A DNA stretch of 64,000 nt, taken from positions 1 to 64,000 of the forward strand of contig NZ_LBFC01000003.1 of NCBI RefSeq assembly GCF_001990485.1. Direction: 5' to 3'. Below, piece by piece: positions 55,189 to 64,000 of the stretch; the first letter of the stretch is position 1; the number at the start of each line of letters is the position of its first letter. Both the position numbers and the translations under genes were made by a program. Under the pieces are notes generated by a model. The model was not told the DNA's origin, did no database searches, and saw only the letters and a list, made by a program, of their open reading frames with translations. The stretch comes from Thermosipho affectus (GTDB lineage Bacteria > Thermotogota > Thermotogae > Thermotogales > Fervidobacteriaceae).

Positions 55189-56205
55189 GTGAAAATTCAT
55201 GAATTTGTAGGAAAAAGGATATTAAAAGAGGGGGGGATCTCTGTTCCTGAAAGTTATCTTATTTCCAATGATAGGGAAATTGAAGTGAAATTTTTACCTG
55301 CTGTCCTGAAAAGTCAGGTGCTTGTTGGAGGCAGAATGAAAGCTGGAGGAATTTTATTTGCACAAAACAAAGATGAATTTTTAAAATTCTCAAAAAAACT
55401 ACTGCACAAAAAAATAATGGGTGAAACACCTTATGGAGTTCTAGTTGAAAAAATGGTAAATATCGAAAAAGAATACTACTTATCTTTATACATCGATAGA
55501 TATGAAAAAGAAATAAAAATATTATTCTCACACTTTGGCGGAATTGATATAGAAGATAATAAAGATAAAATTGAACGACATAGTTTATCAGATATCCAAA
55601 AACTTCCAAAAAAAATCCAACCAATAGTCCAAAAATTACACAAAATAATGAAAGAAAAAGATTTAACTCTTTTGGAAATAAATCCATTAGTAAAAACAAA
55701 AGAAGGAAATATAATGGCACTTGATGCCGTATTACACTTAGATGATAATGCGATTTTTAGGCAACAATGGGCAAAAAAATTTGTACATGAAGAATATCCT
55801 TTTCATTTTGTAAAACTCGATGGTGATATTGGAGTAATTGGCTGTGGAGCAGGTATAGTAATGGCAACAATGGATGCAATAAGTTTGTATGGAGGTAAAC
55901 CTGCAAATTTTCTTGATCTTGGTGGAGGTGCAGATACAAAAACTACAATTAAAGCGCTTGAACTTTTAAAATCTCTTTCGTTAAAAAATATTGTCCTAAA
56001 TATATTTGGTGGAATAACAAAATGCGATGAAATAGCAAAAGCGATTGTAAGTTTCAAAGAAAAAAATGATGATATAAAACTTTTTGTTAGAATTACTGGA
56101 ACTAACGAAAATGAAGCAAAAAAAATTTTAAAAGAACACAATATTCACTTTTTTGACGATATGTATGAAATGATCAAAAGTGCTGTAAAGGGGGACTTCA
56201 TATGA
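55189..56205 (+). CDS. sucC: Succinyl-CoA synthetase beta subunit-like protein
   Basis: 338 residues against about 385-400 in typical SucC. It has an ATP-grasp N-terminal half (MKIHEFVGKRILKEGGISVPES; VGGRMKAGG; EINPLVKTKEG) and a CoA-ligase domain with DGDIGVIGCGAGIVMATMD and NIFGGITKCDEIA. The shortening is in the region linking the two ATP-grasp lobes. It should make or use succinyl-CoA with an NTP; malate or citrate thiokinases are related alternatives. GTG at 55189 fits GGGAGGT; the GTG at 55183 abuts it. It is controlled by the cobalamin riboswitch and overlaps sucD. Confidence 0.87.
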   Translation: MKIHEFVGKRILKEGGISVPESYLISNDREIEVKFLPAVLKSQVLVGGRMKAGGILFAQNKDEFLKFSKKLLHKKIMGETPYGVLVEKMVNIEKEYYLSLYIDRYEKEIKILFSHFGGIDIEDNKDKIERHSLSDIQKLPKKIQPIVQKLHKIMKEKDLTLLEINPLVKTKEGNIMALDAVLHLDDNAIFRQQWAKKFVHEEYPFHFVKLDGDIGVIGCGAGIVMATMDAISLYGGKPANFLDLGGGADTKTTIKALELLKSLSLKNIVLNIFGGITKCDEIAKAIVSFKEKNDDIKLFVRITGTNENEAKKILKEHNIHFFDDMYEMIKSAVKGDFI

Positions 56206-57041
56206 TAAATGGTACAGAAAGAGTATGTGTACAAGGTATAACTGGAAAGTATGGTAGTTTCCACACAAAAAAAATGTTAAAATACGGCACAAACATAGTA
56301 TGTGGTGTCTCAAAAAATACAAAGATAAAAGAAATTGAACATGTTCCTGTTCTTCATAACATGTACGATGCTGTTGAAAAATTCAGTTGTGATACGAGTA
56401 TTGTATTTGTACCGGCAAAATTTGCCAAAGACGCAATATTTGAAGCAATAGATGCGGGAATTAAAAAGATCATAACCATTACAGAACACATTCCACAAAT
56501 GGATATGCTAGAAATATACAAATACGCAAAATCAAAAAATGTTACCTTTGTAGGTCCAAATTGTCCTGGAATTATTTTACCAGGTGTTTCTAAGATTGGA
56601 ATAATGCCTGAAAACGCATTTAAACCAGGGGATGTTGCAATAATTTCCAAAAGTGGTACTCTAATGTATGAGATAGCAAACTTTATCTCAAAAAAATCAA
56701 CAGGAATTAAAATTGGCATAGGATTAGGTGGAGATCCCATAATCGGCACAAGTGTTTACGAAGCACTTTTGTATGTTTCAAAACTTAATCCAAGAAAAAT
56801 AATAATAATAAGCGAAATTGGTGGTAATGAAGAAATTTTAGACGTGGAAAGATTTCTAAATAAAGGGTACAATTCTAATATACAATTTTTCTTTGCTGGA
56901 AGAACAGCTCCAAAGGGAAAAAGAATGGGGCATGCTGGTGCAATTGTCGAAGGTTTAGAAGGTACAATAGAATTTAAAGAAAAAAAATTAGAAAATTTAA
57001 ACATTCCAGTAGCAAAATACATAGAAAACTTATTGGGGTGA
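56202..57041 (+). CDS. sucD: Succinyl-CoA synthetase alpha subunit-like protein
   Basis: 279 residues. The CoA-binding Rossmann part has QGITGKYGSFHTKKM and VGPNCPGIILPG. The ligase domain carries the phospho-histidine in GKRMGHAGAIVEG (about residue 246) and GIGLGGDPIIGT. Length and motifs fit SucD. The ATG overlaps the sucC stop by four bases, so the two subunits are translationally coupled. Confidence 0.9.
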   Translation: MINGTERVCVQGITGKYGSFHTKKMLKYGTNIVCGVSKNTKIKEIEHVPVLHNMYDAVEKFSCDTSIVFVPAKFAKDAIFEAIDAGIKKIITITEHIPQMDMLEIYKYAKSKNVTFVGPNCPGIILPGVSKIGIMPENAFKPGDVAIISKSGTLMYEIANFISKKSTGIKIGIGLGGDPIIGTSVYEALLYVSKLNPRKIIIISEIGGNEEILDVERFLNKGYNSNIQFFFAGRTAPKGKRMGHAGAIVEGLEGTIEFKEKKLENLNIPVAKYIENLLG

Positions 57042-57045
57042 TCAA

Positions 57046-58167
57046 ATGCTAAATCCTTATCTTTTATTGTTTTTAAGCATTTTTTTCGGGATGTTGTTGG
57101 GAAACATAAAGATCAAAAATTTCAAATTAGGAACTTCTGGAACACTTTTTAGTGGTTTATTTTTTGGCTGGTTATTTCCACATTTTGTTTCTTCAGAAAA
57201 ATCTTTTCAAAATACTTTTAACATTTTTTTTCAATTTTCTCTTATACTTTTTGTGACATCTATTGGCTTAATAGCATCAAAAGAAATAAAAGAAATATTA
57301 AAAAAATACGGCATGAAGTTTCTCATACTCTCACTTACAATAACTTTTTCAGGTTTCTTACTCACTGTTACATTTATTTTAATTCTAAAACTTAATCCAT
57401 ATAACCTAATAGGTGTATTTTCAGGAAGTCTCACAAGCTCACCTGGTCTTGCCACAGCTCTTGAAAGTGTGAATCACACAAGCGAAGTGGTATTTGGATA
57501 TACAGTTGGTTATATACCAGGCGTACTTGCCGTTATTTTCTCCATATACTTAATACCATCAATCTTCAAAATAAAAATATCACAACAAAAAAAATTACCG
57601 GAAAACAAAAAAGAAGCAAAAGAAAAAACGTTCAACTTGTTATCATATTCTTTAGTTATTGCAATAGGAATTATTATAGGTAATATCCCATTAAATCTTG
57701 GCTTTTCAACTATAAAGTTGGGAATTACAGGTGGCCTATTAATATCTTCACTTACACTTGGTTCTATAGGAAATATTGGAAAAATAAATTTTTCTTTCAA
57801 CACCAATCTTCTGAAAAATATTCAGAATCTTGGGCTTGTAATGTTTCTATCATCAATAGGCCTTAAATCAGGATACAAAGTAATTGAAAATTTTAATGGA
57901 TATAGTTTGATCTTAATGGTTATATCATTAATAATAGCATTATTTTCTATATTCATCGGCTTTTTCCTGGGAAAATACGTATTTAAATTGGATTGGGAAA
58001 TTTTAGCCGGTGCTATAACTGGTGGTATGACAAGTACTCCAGGACTTGGAGCAGCTCTAGAATCTACAAAAAGTAACCTAGCAGTTGCAGGATACGGTGC
58101 AACATATCCTTTCGCCTTATTGGGCATGGTTGTATTTAACAAAATATTAACATTATTAACATTTTAG
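57046..58167 (+). CDS. AspT/YidE-type carboxylate exchanger lacking the RCK domain
   Basis: 373 residues, about ten membrane helices in two homologous halves. Each half has the family signature: FSGSLTSSPGLATALES (about 125-141) and TGGMTSTPGLGAALES (about 325-340). Typical AspT/YbjL proteins are about 550 residues with TrkA-C domains between the halves; here the linker is short and charged. Relatives exchange aspartate for alanine, and SucE1 of Corynebacterium exports succinate, so a dicarboxylate exporter fits its place after sucCD. The substrate is inferred. Confidence 0.8.
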   Translation: MLNPYLLLFLSIFFGMLLGNIKIKNFKLGTSGTLFSGLFFGWLFPHFVSSEKSFQNTFNIFFQFSLILFVTSIGLIASKEIKEILKKYGMKFLILSLTITFSGFLLTVTFILILKLNPYNLIGVFSGSLTSSPGLATALESVNHTSEVVFGYTVGYIPGVLAVIFSIYLIPSIFKIKISQQKKLPENKKEAKEKTFNLLSYSLVIAIGIIIGNIPLNLGFSTIKLGITGGLLISSLTLGSIGNIGKINFSFNTNLLKNIQNLGLVMFLSSIGLKSGYKVIENFNGYSLILMVISLIIALFSIFIGFFLGKYVFKLDWEILAGAITGGMTSTPGLGAALESTKSNLAVAGYGATYPFALLGMVVFNKILTLLTF

Positions 58168-58190
58168 TGATTTTTATATTTGTTTTTTTT

Positions 58191-58199
58191 TGGTATAAT
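58191..58199 (+). promoter_or_regulatory. Extended -10 promoter of the lysine operon
   Basis: TGG-TATAAT at 58191-58199, 11 bases before the riboswitch P1 strand. Confidence 0.6.
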
Positions 58200-58210
58200 T
58201 TAGCTAAATA

Positions 58211-58380
58211 CGATCGGAGGTGCGTCCAAGAAGAGTAGGATTCTCCATCAATGGGAGAATATTGGGAGAATCTGAAAGGCGAGGACGCCGAAGGGTGTAG
58301 AGTTTCTCCCACTCTACATGCCTGGGGGTACAGGGAATACCTGTGCCACTGTCACGGAAATATCCGTGGAGAGCCGATCG
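58211..58380 (+). promoter_or_regulatory. Lysine riboswitch (L box)
   Basis: The P1 helix pairs CGATCGG (58211-58217) with CCGATCG (58374-58380). Conserved L-box parts are present: GAGGTGCG, CCAAGAAGAGTA, the paired GATTCTCC/GGGAGAATC arm, AAAGGCGAGGACGCCGAAGG, the TGCCTGG...CCACTGTCA segment, and CACGGAAATATCCGTGGAGAG. It lies directly upstream of asd and the dap genes. Confidence 0.93.
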
Positions 58381-58435
58381 TTGGGAAATAAATATATTTT
58401 TCTCAACGACGCCTCTTCACGAGGCGAATTTTTTT
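58378..58435 (+). terminator. Expression platform of the lysine riboswitch
   Basis: A hairpin pairing TCGTTGGGAAA (58378-58388) with its complement near 58399-58409 shares its first three bases with the 3' P1 strand. It is followed by the terminator stem CGCCTC/GAGGCG (58410-58426) and AATTTTTTT (58427-58435). The start codon of asd is 16 bases further on. Confidence 0.8.
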
Positions 58436-58450
58436 ATGGAGGTGTTTGAT

Positions 58451-59410
58451 GTGGTAATAGGTATTGTGGGTGCAACCGGCGAAGTAGGCAGAACCATGAT
58501 AAAAGTATTGGAAGACTTCAAAATACCCGTAAAAAAACTAAAATTATTTGCTTCTAATAAATCCAAGGGGAAGTTTCTTGAATTTAACGGCAAAAAAATA
58601 AAAGTAGAAGAATTAACAGAAAAATCAATGAAAGAAAAATATGACTTTCTTCTCTTTTCAGCAGGAAAAAATATCTCCACACATTTTGCACAAATTGCAG
58701 CCAATCATGGAAATATAGTAATTGATAATTCTTCAGCATTCAGAATGGTTCCAAACATTCCGCTTGTCGTCCCAGAAATAAATGGACATCTGGTAAAAAA
58801 CTACAAAGGTATTATTGCAAATCCAAACTGTTCAACTATACAAATGGTTCTTTCAATACACAAAATTCATGAATTTTTAAAAATAAAGGAAATATATGTT
58901 TCAACTTATCAGGCTGTATCAGGTGCCGGACATAAAGCATTAAAAGAATATTTAAACCAAATTAGCGGTAATAACGAAAAAAATGTATTTCCAAAACAAA
59001 TTGCTCACAATGTCATCCCCGTTATCGGAAACATATTAAACGACAATTTTTCTGAAGAAGAATACAAAATGATAAATGAAACCAAAAAAATATTAAACGA
59101 CAACTCTATAAAAATATATCCTACAACCGTTCGGGTTCCTGTAAAATACGGACATTCTGAATCTATAATCATCAGAACCGAAAAAAAGTTTAAAATATCA
59201 CAAATAAAGGAACTTCTTTCAAAATCGGAAAATGTAATATATACCGAAGATTCAACAACTCCTTTAGATGTAGAAGGAAAAGATATAGTATACGTTTCAC
59301 GACTTAGAAAATTTGATGACTATACATTTTCAATATGGAACGTTGCAGACAACATAAGAGTGGGCGCAGCCACAAATGCGATTCGAATATTAGAGGTGAT
59401 GAGAAAATGA
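58451..59410 (+). CDS. asd: Aspartate-semialdehyde dehydrogenase
   Basis: 319 residues. NADP loop GIVGATGEVG, catalytic Cys in NPNCSTIQM, and the later TYQAVSGAGHK and VRVPVKYGHSESI segments are diagnostic. It reduces aspartyl phosphate to the semialdehyde, the branch point to lysine. The frame is open far upstream through the riboswitch. GTG at 58451 is best spaced from GGAGGTG (58438-58444) and starts MVIGIVGATG. First gene of the lysine operon. Confidence 0.93.
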   Translation: MVIGIVGATGEVGRTMIKVLEDFKIPVKKLKLFASNKSKGKFLEFNGKKIKVEELTEKSMKEKYDFLLFSAGKNISTHFAQIAANHGNIVIDNSSAFRMVPNIPLVVPEINGHLVKNYKGIIANPNCSTIQMVLSIHKIHEFLKIKEIYVSTYQAVSGAGHKALKEYLNQISGNNEKNVFPKQIAHNVIPVIGNILNDNFSEEEYKMINETKKILNDNSIKIYPTTVRVPVKYGHSESIIIRTEKKFKISQIKELLSKSENVIYTEDSTTPLDVEGKDIVYVSRLRKFDDYTFSIWNVADNIRVGAATNAIRILEVMRK

Positions 59411-60099
59411 AAAAATACACTGCAAATGGTAATTCTTTTGTACTATTTGATATTTCAAAAACCAGTATTTCAGATAATGAAAAGAAAAAATGGGTTTTGG
59501 AAAACTGTAAAGATAGAGATGGTGCTTTATTCGTAGAGAAAAGAGATGGAATATATTATATGGATTATTTTAACAAAGATGGAAGTAGAGCACCATTTTG
59601 TGGGAACGGAGCAAGGGTTTTTTTTTATTATCTACAAAACGAAAAAAAAGAAAATGTATCAAAATTTCTAACCGATGCCGGATTAGTTTTTGGAAAAATA
59701 TACAACGGAAAAATACTAATTAAAATGCCAAAGCCTTCTATTGCACAAAAAATAAAAATTGAAAACTTTAGCGGATATCTTCTAAAAGTAGGAGTACCAC
59801 ATTTTGTTACGTTTGTAGATAATGTAGACAAAATAATGATCAACAATATTGGAAAAAAACTAAGAAAAAAATTAAACGCAAACATTAATTTTGTACAAAA
59901 ACTTTCAAAAAATACAATAAAAGTTAGGACATTTGAAAGAGGGGTTGAAGGAGAAACATTATCGTGTGGAAGTGGCTCAACGGCATCAGCGATTATATTA
60001 AATGAAAATAAAGTTAAAGTAATAACAAAAGGAGGCATATTATACGTACATATTTTAAATGATGGTTTTTACCTTGAGGGAGGTGTAGAAAATGTTTAG
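59407..60099 (+). CDS. dapF: Diaminopimelate epimerase
   Basis: 230 residues, shorter than the usual 270-280 but with both catalytic cysteines: PFCGNGARVF and LSCGSGSTASA. The N-terminal TANGNSFVLFD is typical. It interconverts LL- and meso-diaminopimelate. The ATG overlaps the asd stop by four bases; the longer open frame upstream is inside asd. Confidence 0.9.
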   Translation: MKKYTANGNSFVLFDISKTSISDNEKKKWVLENCKDRDGALFVEKRDGIYYMDYFNKDGSRAPFCGNGARVFFYYLQNEKKENVSKFLTDAGLVFGKIYNGKILIKMPKPSIAQKIKIENFSGYLLKVGVPHFVTFVDNVDKIMINNIGKKLRKKLNANINFVQKLSKNTIKVRTFERGVEGETLSCGSGSTASAIILNENKVKVITKGGILYVHILNDGFYLEGGVENV

Positions 60100-60958
60100 T
60101 GGAATCGGAACTGCTATTATTACACCATTTGAAAATGGTGTAATAGACTTTAAAGCACTTGAAAAACTTCTTAAAACTCAAAGCAACATTGATGCCATTG
60201 TGTTACTGGGAACAACGGGTGAAGCTCCAAACATATCAATAGAAGAGAGAAATAAGTTAATCTCCTTTGTTAAAAACTTTTATCCAAATAAACCATTAGT
60301 GGTTGGAGCTGGGACAAACAGTTTAACTCACACCTTGAAATTGATTAAAAATGCCGAAAAAAATGGTGCAGATGCATTACTTATTGTCACACCTTACTAC
60401 AACAAACCCACTCAAGAAGGATTATATCACTATTACAAATATATCTCAGAACATACAGATTTAGAAATAATAATATACAACGTGCCCAGTAGAACAGGTG
60501 TAAATATTTTACCTGAAACAATATACAATCTTGCAAATGATTGTAAGAATATTGTCGCACTGAAAGAAGCAAATTCATCTTTTGATCAAATTAACAAAGT
60601 GATGCTTCTTAAAAACGAAAACTTTAAGGTGTTTTCCGGTAATGATGACACATCATTCCAATTTCTAGTAAGTGGTGGTGATGGTGTCATATCTGTTGCA
60701 TCAAATATTATTCCAAATCAAATGGTGGAAATGTTTAAATTAATTAAAACAGGAGAAATAAAAAAAGCAAGAGAATTGTTCTACAGATACTATCCCCTTT
60801 TTAAAGCCCTATTTGTAGAAACAAACCCTATACCGGTGAAACTTACCTTAAGTCTAATGGGATTAATTAAGAATGAACTAAGACTTCCACTTTATCCTGC
60901 AAAGGAAGAAAGCAGAAAAATTTTAGAAAAAACATTAAGGGAGTGTAATTTAATATGA
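60092..60958 (+). CDS. dapA: 4-hydroxy-tetrahydrodipicolinate synthase
   Basis: 288 residues, TIM barrel. Conserved [25 protein letters not shown] (Tyr of the catalytic triad), [11 protein letters not shown] and Lys in [10 protein letters not shown] (Schiff base, about residue 160). It condenses pyruvate with aspartate semialdehyde. GAGGGAGGTG precedes the ATG; it overlaps dapF by eight bases. Confidence 0.95.
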   Translation: MFSGIGTAIITPFENGVIDFKALEKLLKTQSNIDAIVLLGTTGEAPNISIEERNKLISFVKNFYPNKPLVVGAGTNSLTHTLKLIKNAEKNGADALLIVTPYYNKPTQEGLYHYYKYISEHTDLEIIIYNVPSRTGVNILPETIYNLANDCKNIVALKEANSSFDQINKVMLLKNENFKVFSGNDDTSFQFLVSGGDGVISVASNIIPNQMVEMFKLIKTGEIKKARELFYRYYPLFKALFVETNPIPVKLTLSLMGLIKNELRLPLYPAKEESRKILEKTLRECNLI

Positions 60959-61608
60959 AATATGGCGTTATAGGTTACAAAGGAAAAATGGGAAGACTAA
61001 TAACCAAATTATTCAACGAGAAAGGACATACCTCTGTGTTATACGTGGACAAAAATAGTATAAAACAAACAGACATTCCTGAGATAATAATTGATTTCTC
61101 TTCAAAAGATGCGTTGCCACATACTATAGAACTCTGTATTAAAAATAGCGCTAACCTCGTCATTGGAACAACTGGTCTTTCAAATGAAGATATATCATCC
61201 TTAAAAGATCTTTCAAAAAAAGTTGCAATCTTACAATCATATAACTTTTCATTTGGAATAAATATAATTGTAGAAATTCTTGAAAAATTCAAAACACTTT
61301 TTAGTGATTGGGATTGTGAAATCTTTGAAATACACCATTCTGAGAAAAAAGACAAACCTTCTGGTACAGCCTTTATGCTTGAAAAAGCTATCAACAGAAA
61401 AATAAATATAACTTCCGCAAGAATAGGAGGAATACCTGGAGATCATACGATTTTATTTGCAAATCAAGGAGAATTAATTTCAATATCACATAGGGCAATT
61501 TCCAGAGAAGTATTTGCCCTTGGTGCACTCAAAGCTTCTGAATGGTTATTAAGTAAAAAGAAAGGTTATTATACCTTTAAAGACGTAATAAAGGAGGGAT
61601 TAAAGTGA
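60955..61608 (+). CDS. dapB: 4-hydroxy-tetrahydrodipicolinate reductase
   Basis: 217 residues. NAD(P) loop GYKGKMGRL, the TTGL segment, catalytic [18 protein letters not shown] and a C-terminal domain ending [10 protein letters not shown]. It is shorter than the usual 240-270 residues but complete in motifs. It overlaps dapA by four bases. Confidence 0.93.
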   Translation: MKYGVIGYKGKMGRLITKLFNEKGHTSVLYVDKNSIKQTDIPEIIIDFSSKDALPHTIELCIKNSANLVIGTTGLSNEDISSLKDLSKKVAILQSYNFSFGINIIVEILEKFKTLFSDWDCEIFEIHHSEKKDKPSGTAFMLEKAINRKINITSARIGGIPGDHTILFANQGELISISHRAISREVFALGALKASEWLLSKKKGYYTFKDVIKEGLK

Positions 61609-62300
61609 ATACACAGGAAATAATAGATCTTATCTCTAATTCAAAGAAAAGGACCATTACAAAAGCATATATATCTGGTAACTTAAAAGACATAAATTTT
61701 AAAAGTGTTGAATTTGTAGGCACCGAATCATTTGGGATAATATTTGGAGACTACGAGGAAATAGAAAAAATTGTAAAAAATCCTGCAATAAAAAAATTCA
61801 AAACAGAAATCTTCTCAAGAAACTCAGCCATTCCTCTTGCAAATTTAACGAAATACAATGCAAGAATTGAACCAGGAGCAATAATAAGAGACATGGTAGA
61901 AATAGGTGACGGTGCAGTAATTATGATGGGAGCTGTAGTCAATATAGGTGCCCAAATCGGAGAGAAAACAATGATAGATATGAATGCCGTTATAGGAGGT
62001 AGGGCAATAATTGGGAAAAATTGTCACATAGGTGCCTGCGCTGTAATTGCCGGTGTAATAGAACCGCCAAGTGCAAAACCTGTAGTTATAAAAGATAACG
62101 TTATGATAGGCGCAAATGCAGTAGTTTTAGAAGGTGTAGAAATAGGTGAAAATAGCGTTGTTGCAGCTGGTGCTGTTGTAATAGATGATGTTCCTCCAAA
62201 CTCAGTTGTCGCTGGAATTCCAGGAAAAATAATTAAAAAAGTTGATGAAAAAACAAAGGCAAAAACACAAATTGTTGAAGGTTTAAGAAATATGAGGTGA
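61605..62300 (+). CDS. dapH: Tetrahydrodipicolinate N-acetyltransferase (DapD/DapH)
   Basis: 231 residues. An N-terminal helical domain precedes a left-handed beta-helix of hexapeptide repeats (about 85-205, e.g. [19 protein letters not shown]). The length and sequence match the acetyl-using DapH enzymes rather than succinyl DapD. This indicates the N-acetyl branch of diaminopimelate synthesis. The start is GTG with AAGGAGGG; it overlaps dapB by four bases. Confidence 0.92.
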   Translation: MNTQEIIDLISNSKKRTITKAYISGNLKDINFKSVEFVGTESFGIIFGDYEEIEKIVKNPAIKKFKTEIFSRNSAIPLANLTKYNARIEPGAIIRDMVEIGDGAVIMMGAVVNIGAQIGEKTMIDMNAVIGGRAIIGKNCHIGACAVIAGVIEPPSAKPVVIKDNVMIGANAVVLEGVEIGENSVVAAGAVVIDDVPPNSVVAGIPGKIIKKVDEKTKAKTQIVEGLRNMR

Positions 62301-62304
62301 TTAG

Positions 62305-63504
62305 ATGGTTGTTGTTCAAAAGTATGGAGGATCATCTGTTGCAGATAAAGATAAAATACTAAACGTTGCAAAAAAAATTAAAGCACGAATTGAAAAAGGT
62401 GATAAAGTTATAGTAATAGTTTCTGCAATGGGGAAGACCACTGATAATTTAATCAACCTAGCAAAATCTATAAGCAATAAACCGCATCCTAGAGAGATGG
62501 ACATGCTTTTAACTACAGGGGAACAAGTTTCAATTGCTCTACTTTCAATTGCTTTGAATGAACTTGGAGTAAAAGCAAAATCTTTCAACGCTTTTCAACT
62601 TAACATCTTAACAACACATGAGCACACTAAAGCAAGAATTAAAGATATAAACTCTAGCAAAATACTAAAAGAACTTAAAAAAAATGCCGCTATTATAATA
62701 GCAGGTTTTCAAGGTATCACAGAAAGTGGTGATTTGACAACTCTCGGCAGAGGGGGTTCAGACACAACCGCAGTTGCAGTTGCGGGGAAATTAAATGTCC
62801 CTTGTGAAATATACAGCGACGTTGATGGAATTTATACATGTGATCCAAGAATCATACCAAATGCAAAAAAGATTTCTTACATAACCTACGACGATATTCT
62901 AGAACTATCTTCTCTAGGGGCAAAAGTTCTCCATTCAAGGGCAGTAGAACTTGCAAAAAAATACAATGTTAAATTATACTGTGCCTCTTCATTTTCAAAC
63001 AAGGAGGGAACATGGGTGGTTAACAAAATTCCAGAATGGCTTGAACAACCCGTAGTAACAGGTGCAACAATTGAGAAAAATCAAATAAAAATTACACTAA
63101 GTAATTTGCCAAAAAATGAGACTCTCATAGAAAGAGTTTTTAAAGTCTTAAGTGAAAAAAATATTAACATAGATATGATATCCATGTATTCAGATGAAAA
63201 ATATTACCATCTCTCATTCTCCATATTAGATGATTTAAAAAAAATTATAATAGACGCCATAAAAGAAATTGATAGTTCTCTAAATATAACCTATCAAGGA
63301 CCCTTTGACAAAGTTTCAGTAGTAGGCGTAGGCATGAAATCCAGTCCAGGTGTTGCAGCAAGATTTTTCAAAACAATTTCAAAGATAAATGCAAAACCTG
63401 AATTGGTAACTACTTCGGAAATTAAAATATCCGTTCTAGTTCTAAAGGAATTTTCGCAAATTCTGTTAAATGCATTAGCAGATGAATTTTCACTAAAGGA
63501 GTGA
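62305..63504 (+). CDS. lysC: Aspartokinase
   Basis: 399 residues. Kinase domain with VQKYGGSSVAD, TTGEQVSIALLS, TLGRGGSDTTAVAVA and DVDGIYTCDPRI, then two ACT domains (about 265-399). It phosphorylates aspartate. The ACT domains imply feedback control by an amino acid, in addition to the lysine riboswitch. The ATG at 62305 follows AGGTGATTAG, four bases after the dapH stop. Confidence 0.95.
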   Translation: MVVVQKYGGSSVADKDKILNVAKKIKARIEKGDKVIVIVSAMGKTTDNLINLAKSISNKPHPREMDMLLTTGEQVSIALLSIALNELGVKAKSFNAFQLNILTTHEHTKARIKDINSSKILKELKKNAAIIIAGFQGITESGDLTTLGRGGSDTTAVAVAGKLNVPCEIYSDVDGIYTCDPRIIPNAKKISYITYDDILELSSLGAKVLHSRAVELAKKYNVKLYCASSFSNKEGTWVVNKIPEWLEQPVVTGATIEKNQIKITLSNLPKNETLIERVFKVLSEKNINIDMISMYSDEKYYHLSFSILDDLKKIIIDAIKEIDSSLNITYQGPFDKVSVVGVGMKSSPGVAARFFKTISKINAKPELVTTSEIKISVLVLKEFSQILLNALADEFSLKE

Positions 63505-63508
63505 AATT

Positions 63509-64000
63509 ATGTTTATTTCAAATACATACAATAGATTTCCTATAAAAATTAAAAAGGCAGATGGGATATGGATTTTTGATGATAAAGGAAACAAATATCT
63601 TGATACTTTTTCCGGTATAGGTGTAACATCTTTTGGACACTGTAATGAAGAAATTTCTAATGCAATAATAGAAAAATTACAAAAATATAGTCATATATCA
63701 AATTTTTTCCTAGATGAAGATGCAATAGAAGTTTCAGAAAGATTGGTAAAAGAAACCGGTAAAAACGGAAAAGTATATTTTTCAAACTCAGGAACAGAAG
63801 CAAATGAAGCAGCACTAAAAGCTATTAAAAAAACAAAAAAGGGAGCTATAATCTCATTTTTTGGAAATTTTCACGGTAGAACAATAGGCTCTCTATCAAT
63901 AACCGGTTTTCCAAATATAAGAAGTAAATTTTTACCATTACTTAACAATGTTATCTTTCTACCATTCAACGATATAAAATCATTTAAAGATGTTTTTAAA
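63509..64000 (+). CDS. Class III aminotransferase, N-terminal part (cut by window end)
   Basis: 164 codons are visible from ATG 63509, after the lysC stop with AAAGGAGTG upstream; the frame is open at the edge. ADGIWIFDDKGNKYLD, FSGIGVTSFGHCNEEI, NSGTEANEAALKA and FFGNFHGRTIGSLS match ArgD/N-acetyl-diaminopimelate aminotransferase. In this operon it is most likely the PLP-dependent transaminase acting on the N-acetyl intermediate made by DapH. Absence of the C-terminal half prevents a firm call. Confidence 0.85.
   Translation, partial: MFISNTYNRFPIKIKKADGIWIFDDKGNKYLDTFSGIGVTSFGHCNEEISNAIIEKLQKYSHISNFFLDEDAIEVSERLVKETGKNGKVYFSNSGTEANEAALKAIKKTKKGAIISFFGNFHGRTIGSLSITGFPNIRSKFLPLLNNVIFLPFNDIKSFKDVFK

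Noticed and set aside
1-64000. CRISPR arrays, insertion sequences, phage genes, toxin-antitoxin or defence genes
   Set aside because: No regularly spaced repeats, transposases, integrases or recognisable defence proteins were seen on either strand.

Overview
The window looks like a chromosomal segment of a member of the Thermotogales, most likely a Thermosipho or close relative. The DNA is very AT-rich, with lysine-, isoleucine- and asparagine-rich proteins, strong GGAGG ribosome binding sites, frequent TTG and GTG starts, and tightly packed or overlapping operons. The gene families fit too: TreT-type trehalose synthase, a membrane pyrophosphatase with the potassium-dependent signature, a flavodiiron-like sensor beside a soluble chemoreceptor, and a cobalamin riboswitch. 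The genus is an inference; no rRNA is present. I see no insertion sequence, phage or CRISPR array.

Layout. 352-8278: a metallo-beta-lactamase-fold protein, then a minus-strand sugar ABC transporter (binding protein, two permeases, no ATPase) with an amidase, divergent from a trehalose synthase and a ROK regulator. 8259-13748: a minus-strand phosphate operon pstS-pstC-pstA-pstB-phoU-phoB-phoR, whose leader has phased TTAA repeats and a hairpin covering the pstS ribosome binding site. 13836-20589: an acetyltransferase, a MarR regulator, a short-chain reductase, a PfkB kinase, FabG, a lone EcfT and a membrane pyrophosphatase. 20740-28282: a plus-strand operon with a two-component system, pyrimidine phosphorylase, phosphodiester glycosidase, apt, pgi, a small protein and coaE. 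28291-35768: a diguanylate cyclase, uvrB, an RqcH-like gene, a peptide-binding protein and an S41-like exported protein. 35858-40393: tRNA-Val, a membrane protein, tmcAL and a short mfd.

40516-51861 is minus-strand. It holds disA and then a probable 10-kb operon: flavodiiron-like sensor, soluble chemoreceptor, DUF3783 protein, infB, a biotin-dependent carboxyltransferase subunit, an AcpS-FolK fusion, a small helical protein, a class II aldolase, a methylmalonyl-CoA mutase large subunit, pdxS and pdxT. 52029-54397 holds a queuosine-precursor transporter, an alkaline phosphatase and a SHOCT protein.

54961-58167 is the most unusual part. A cobalamin riboswitch with its own terminator precedes genes for both succinyl-CoA synthetase-like subunits and a short AspT-type carboxylate exchanger. 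A B12-dependent mutase that uses succinyl-CoA is encoded in the same window. I therefore infer that B12 status may decide how succinyl-CoA is disposed of: through the mutase when B12 is plentiful, or to exported succinate with ATP gain when it is scarce. From 58211 to the end, a lysine riboswitch precedes asd-dapF-dapA-dapB-dapD-lysC and a class III aminotransferase cut by the window end. This is the acetyl branch of the diaminopimelate/lysine pathway.
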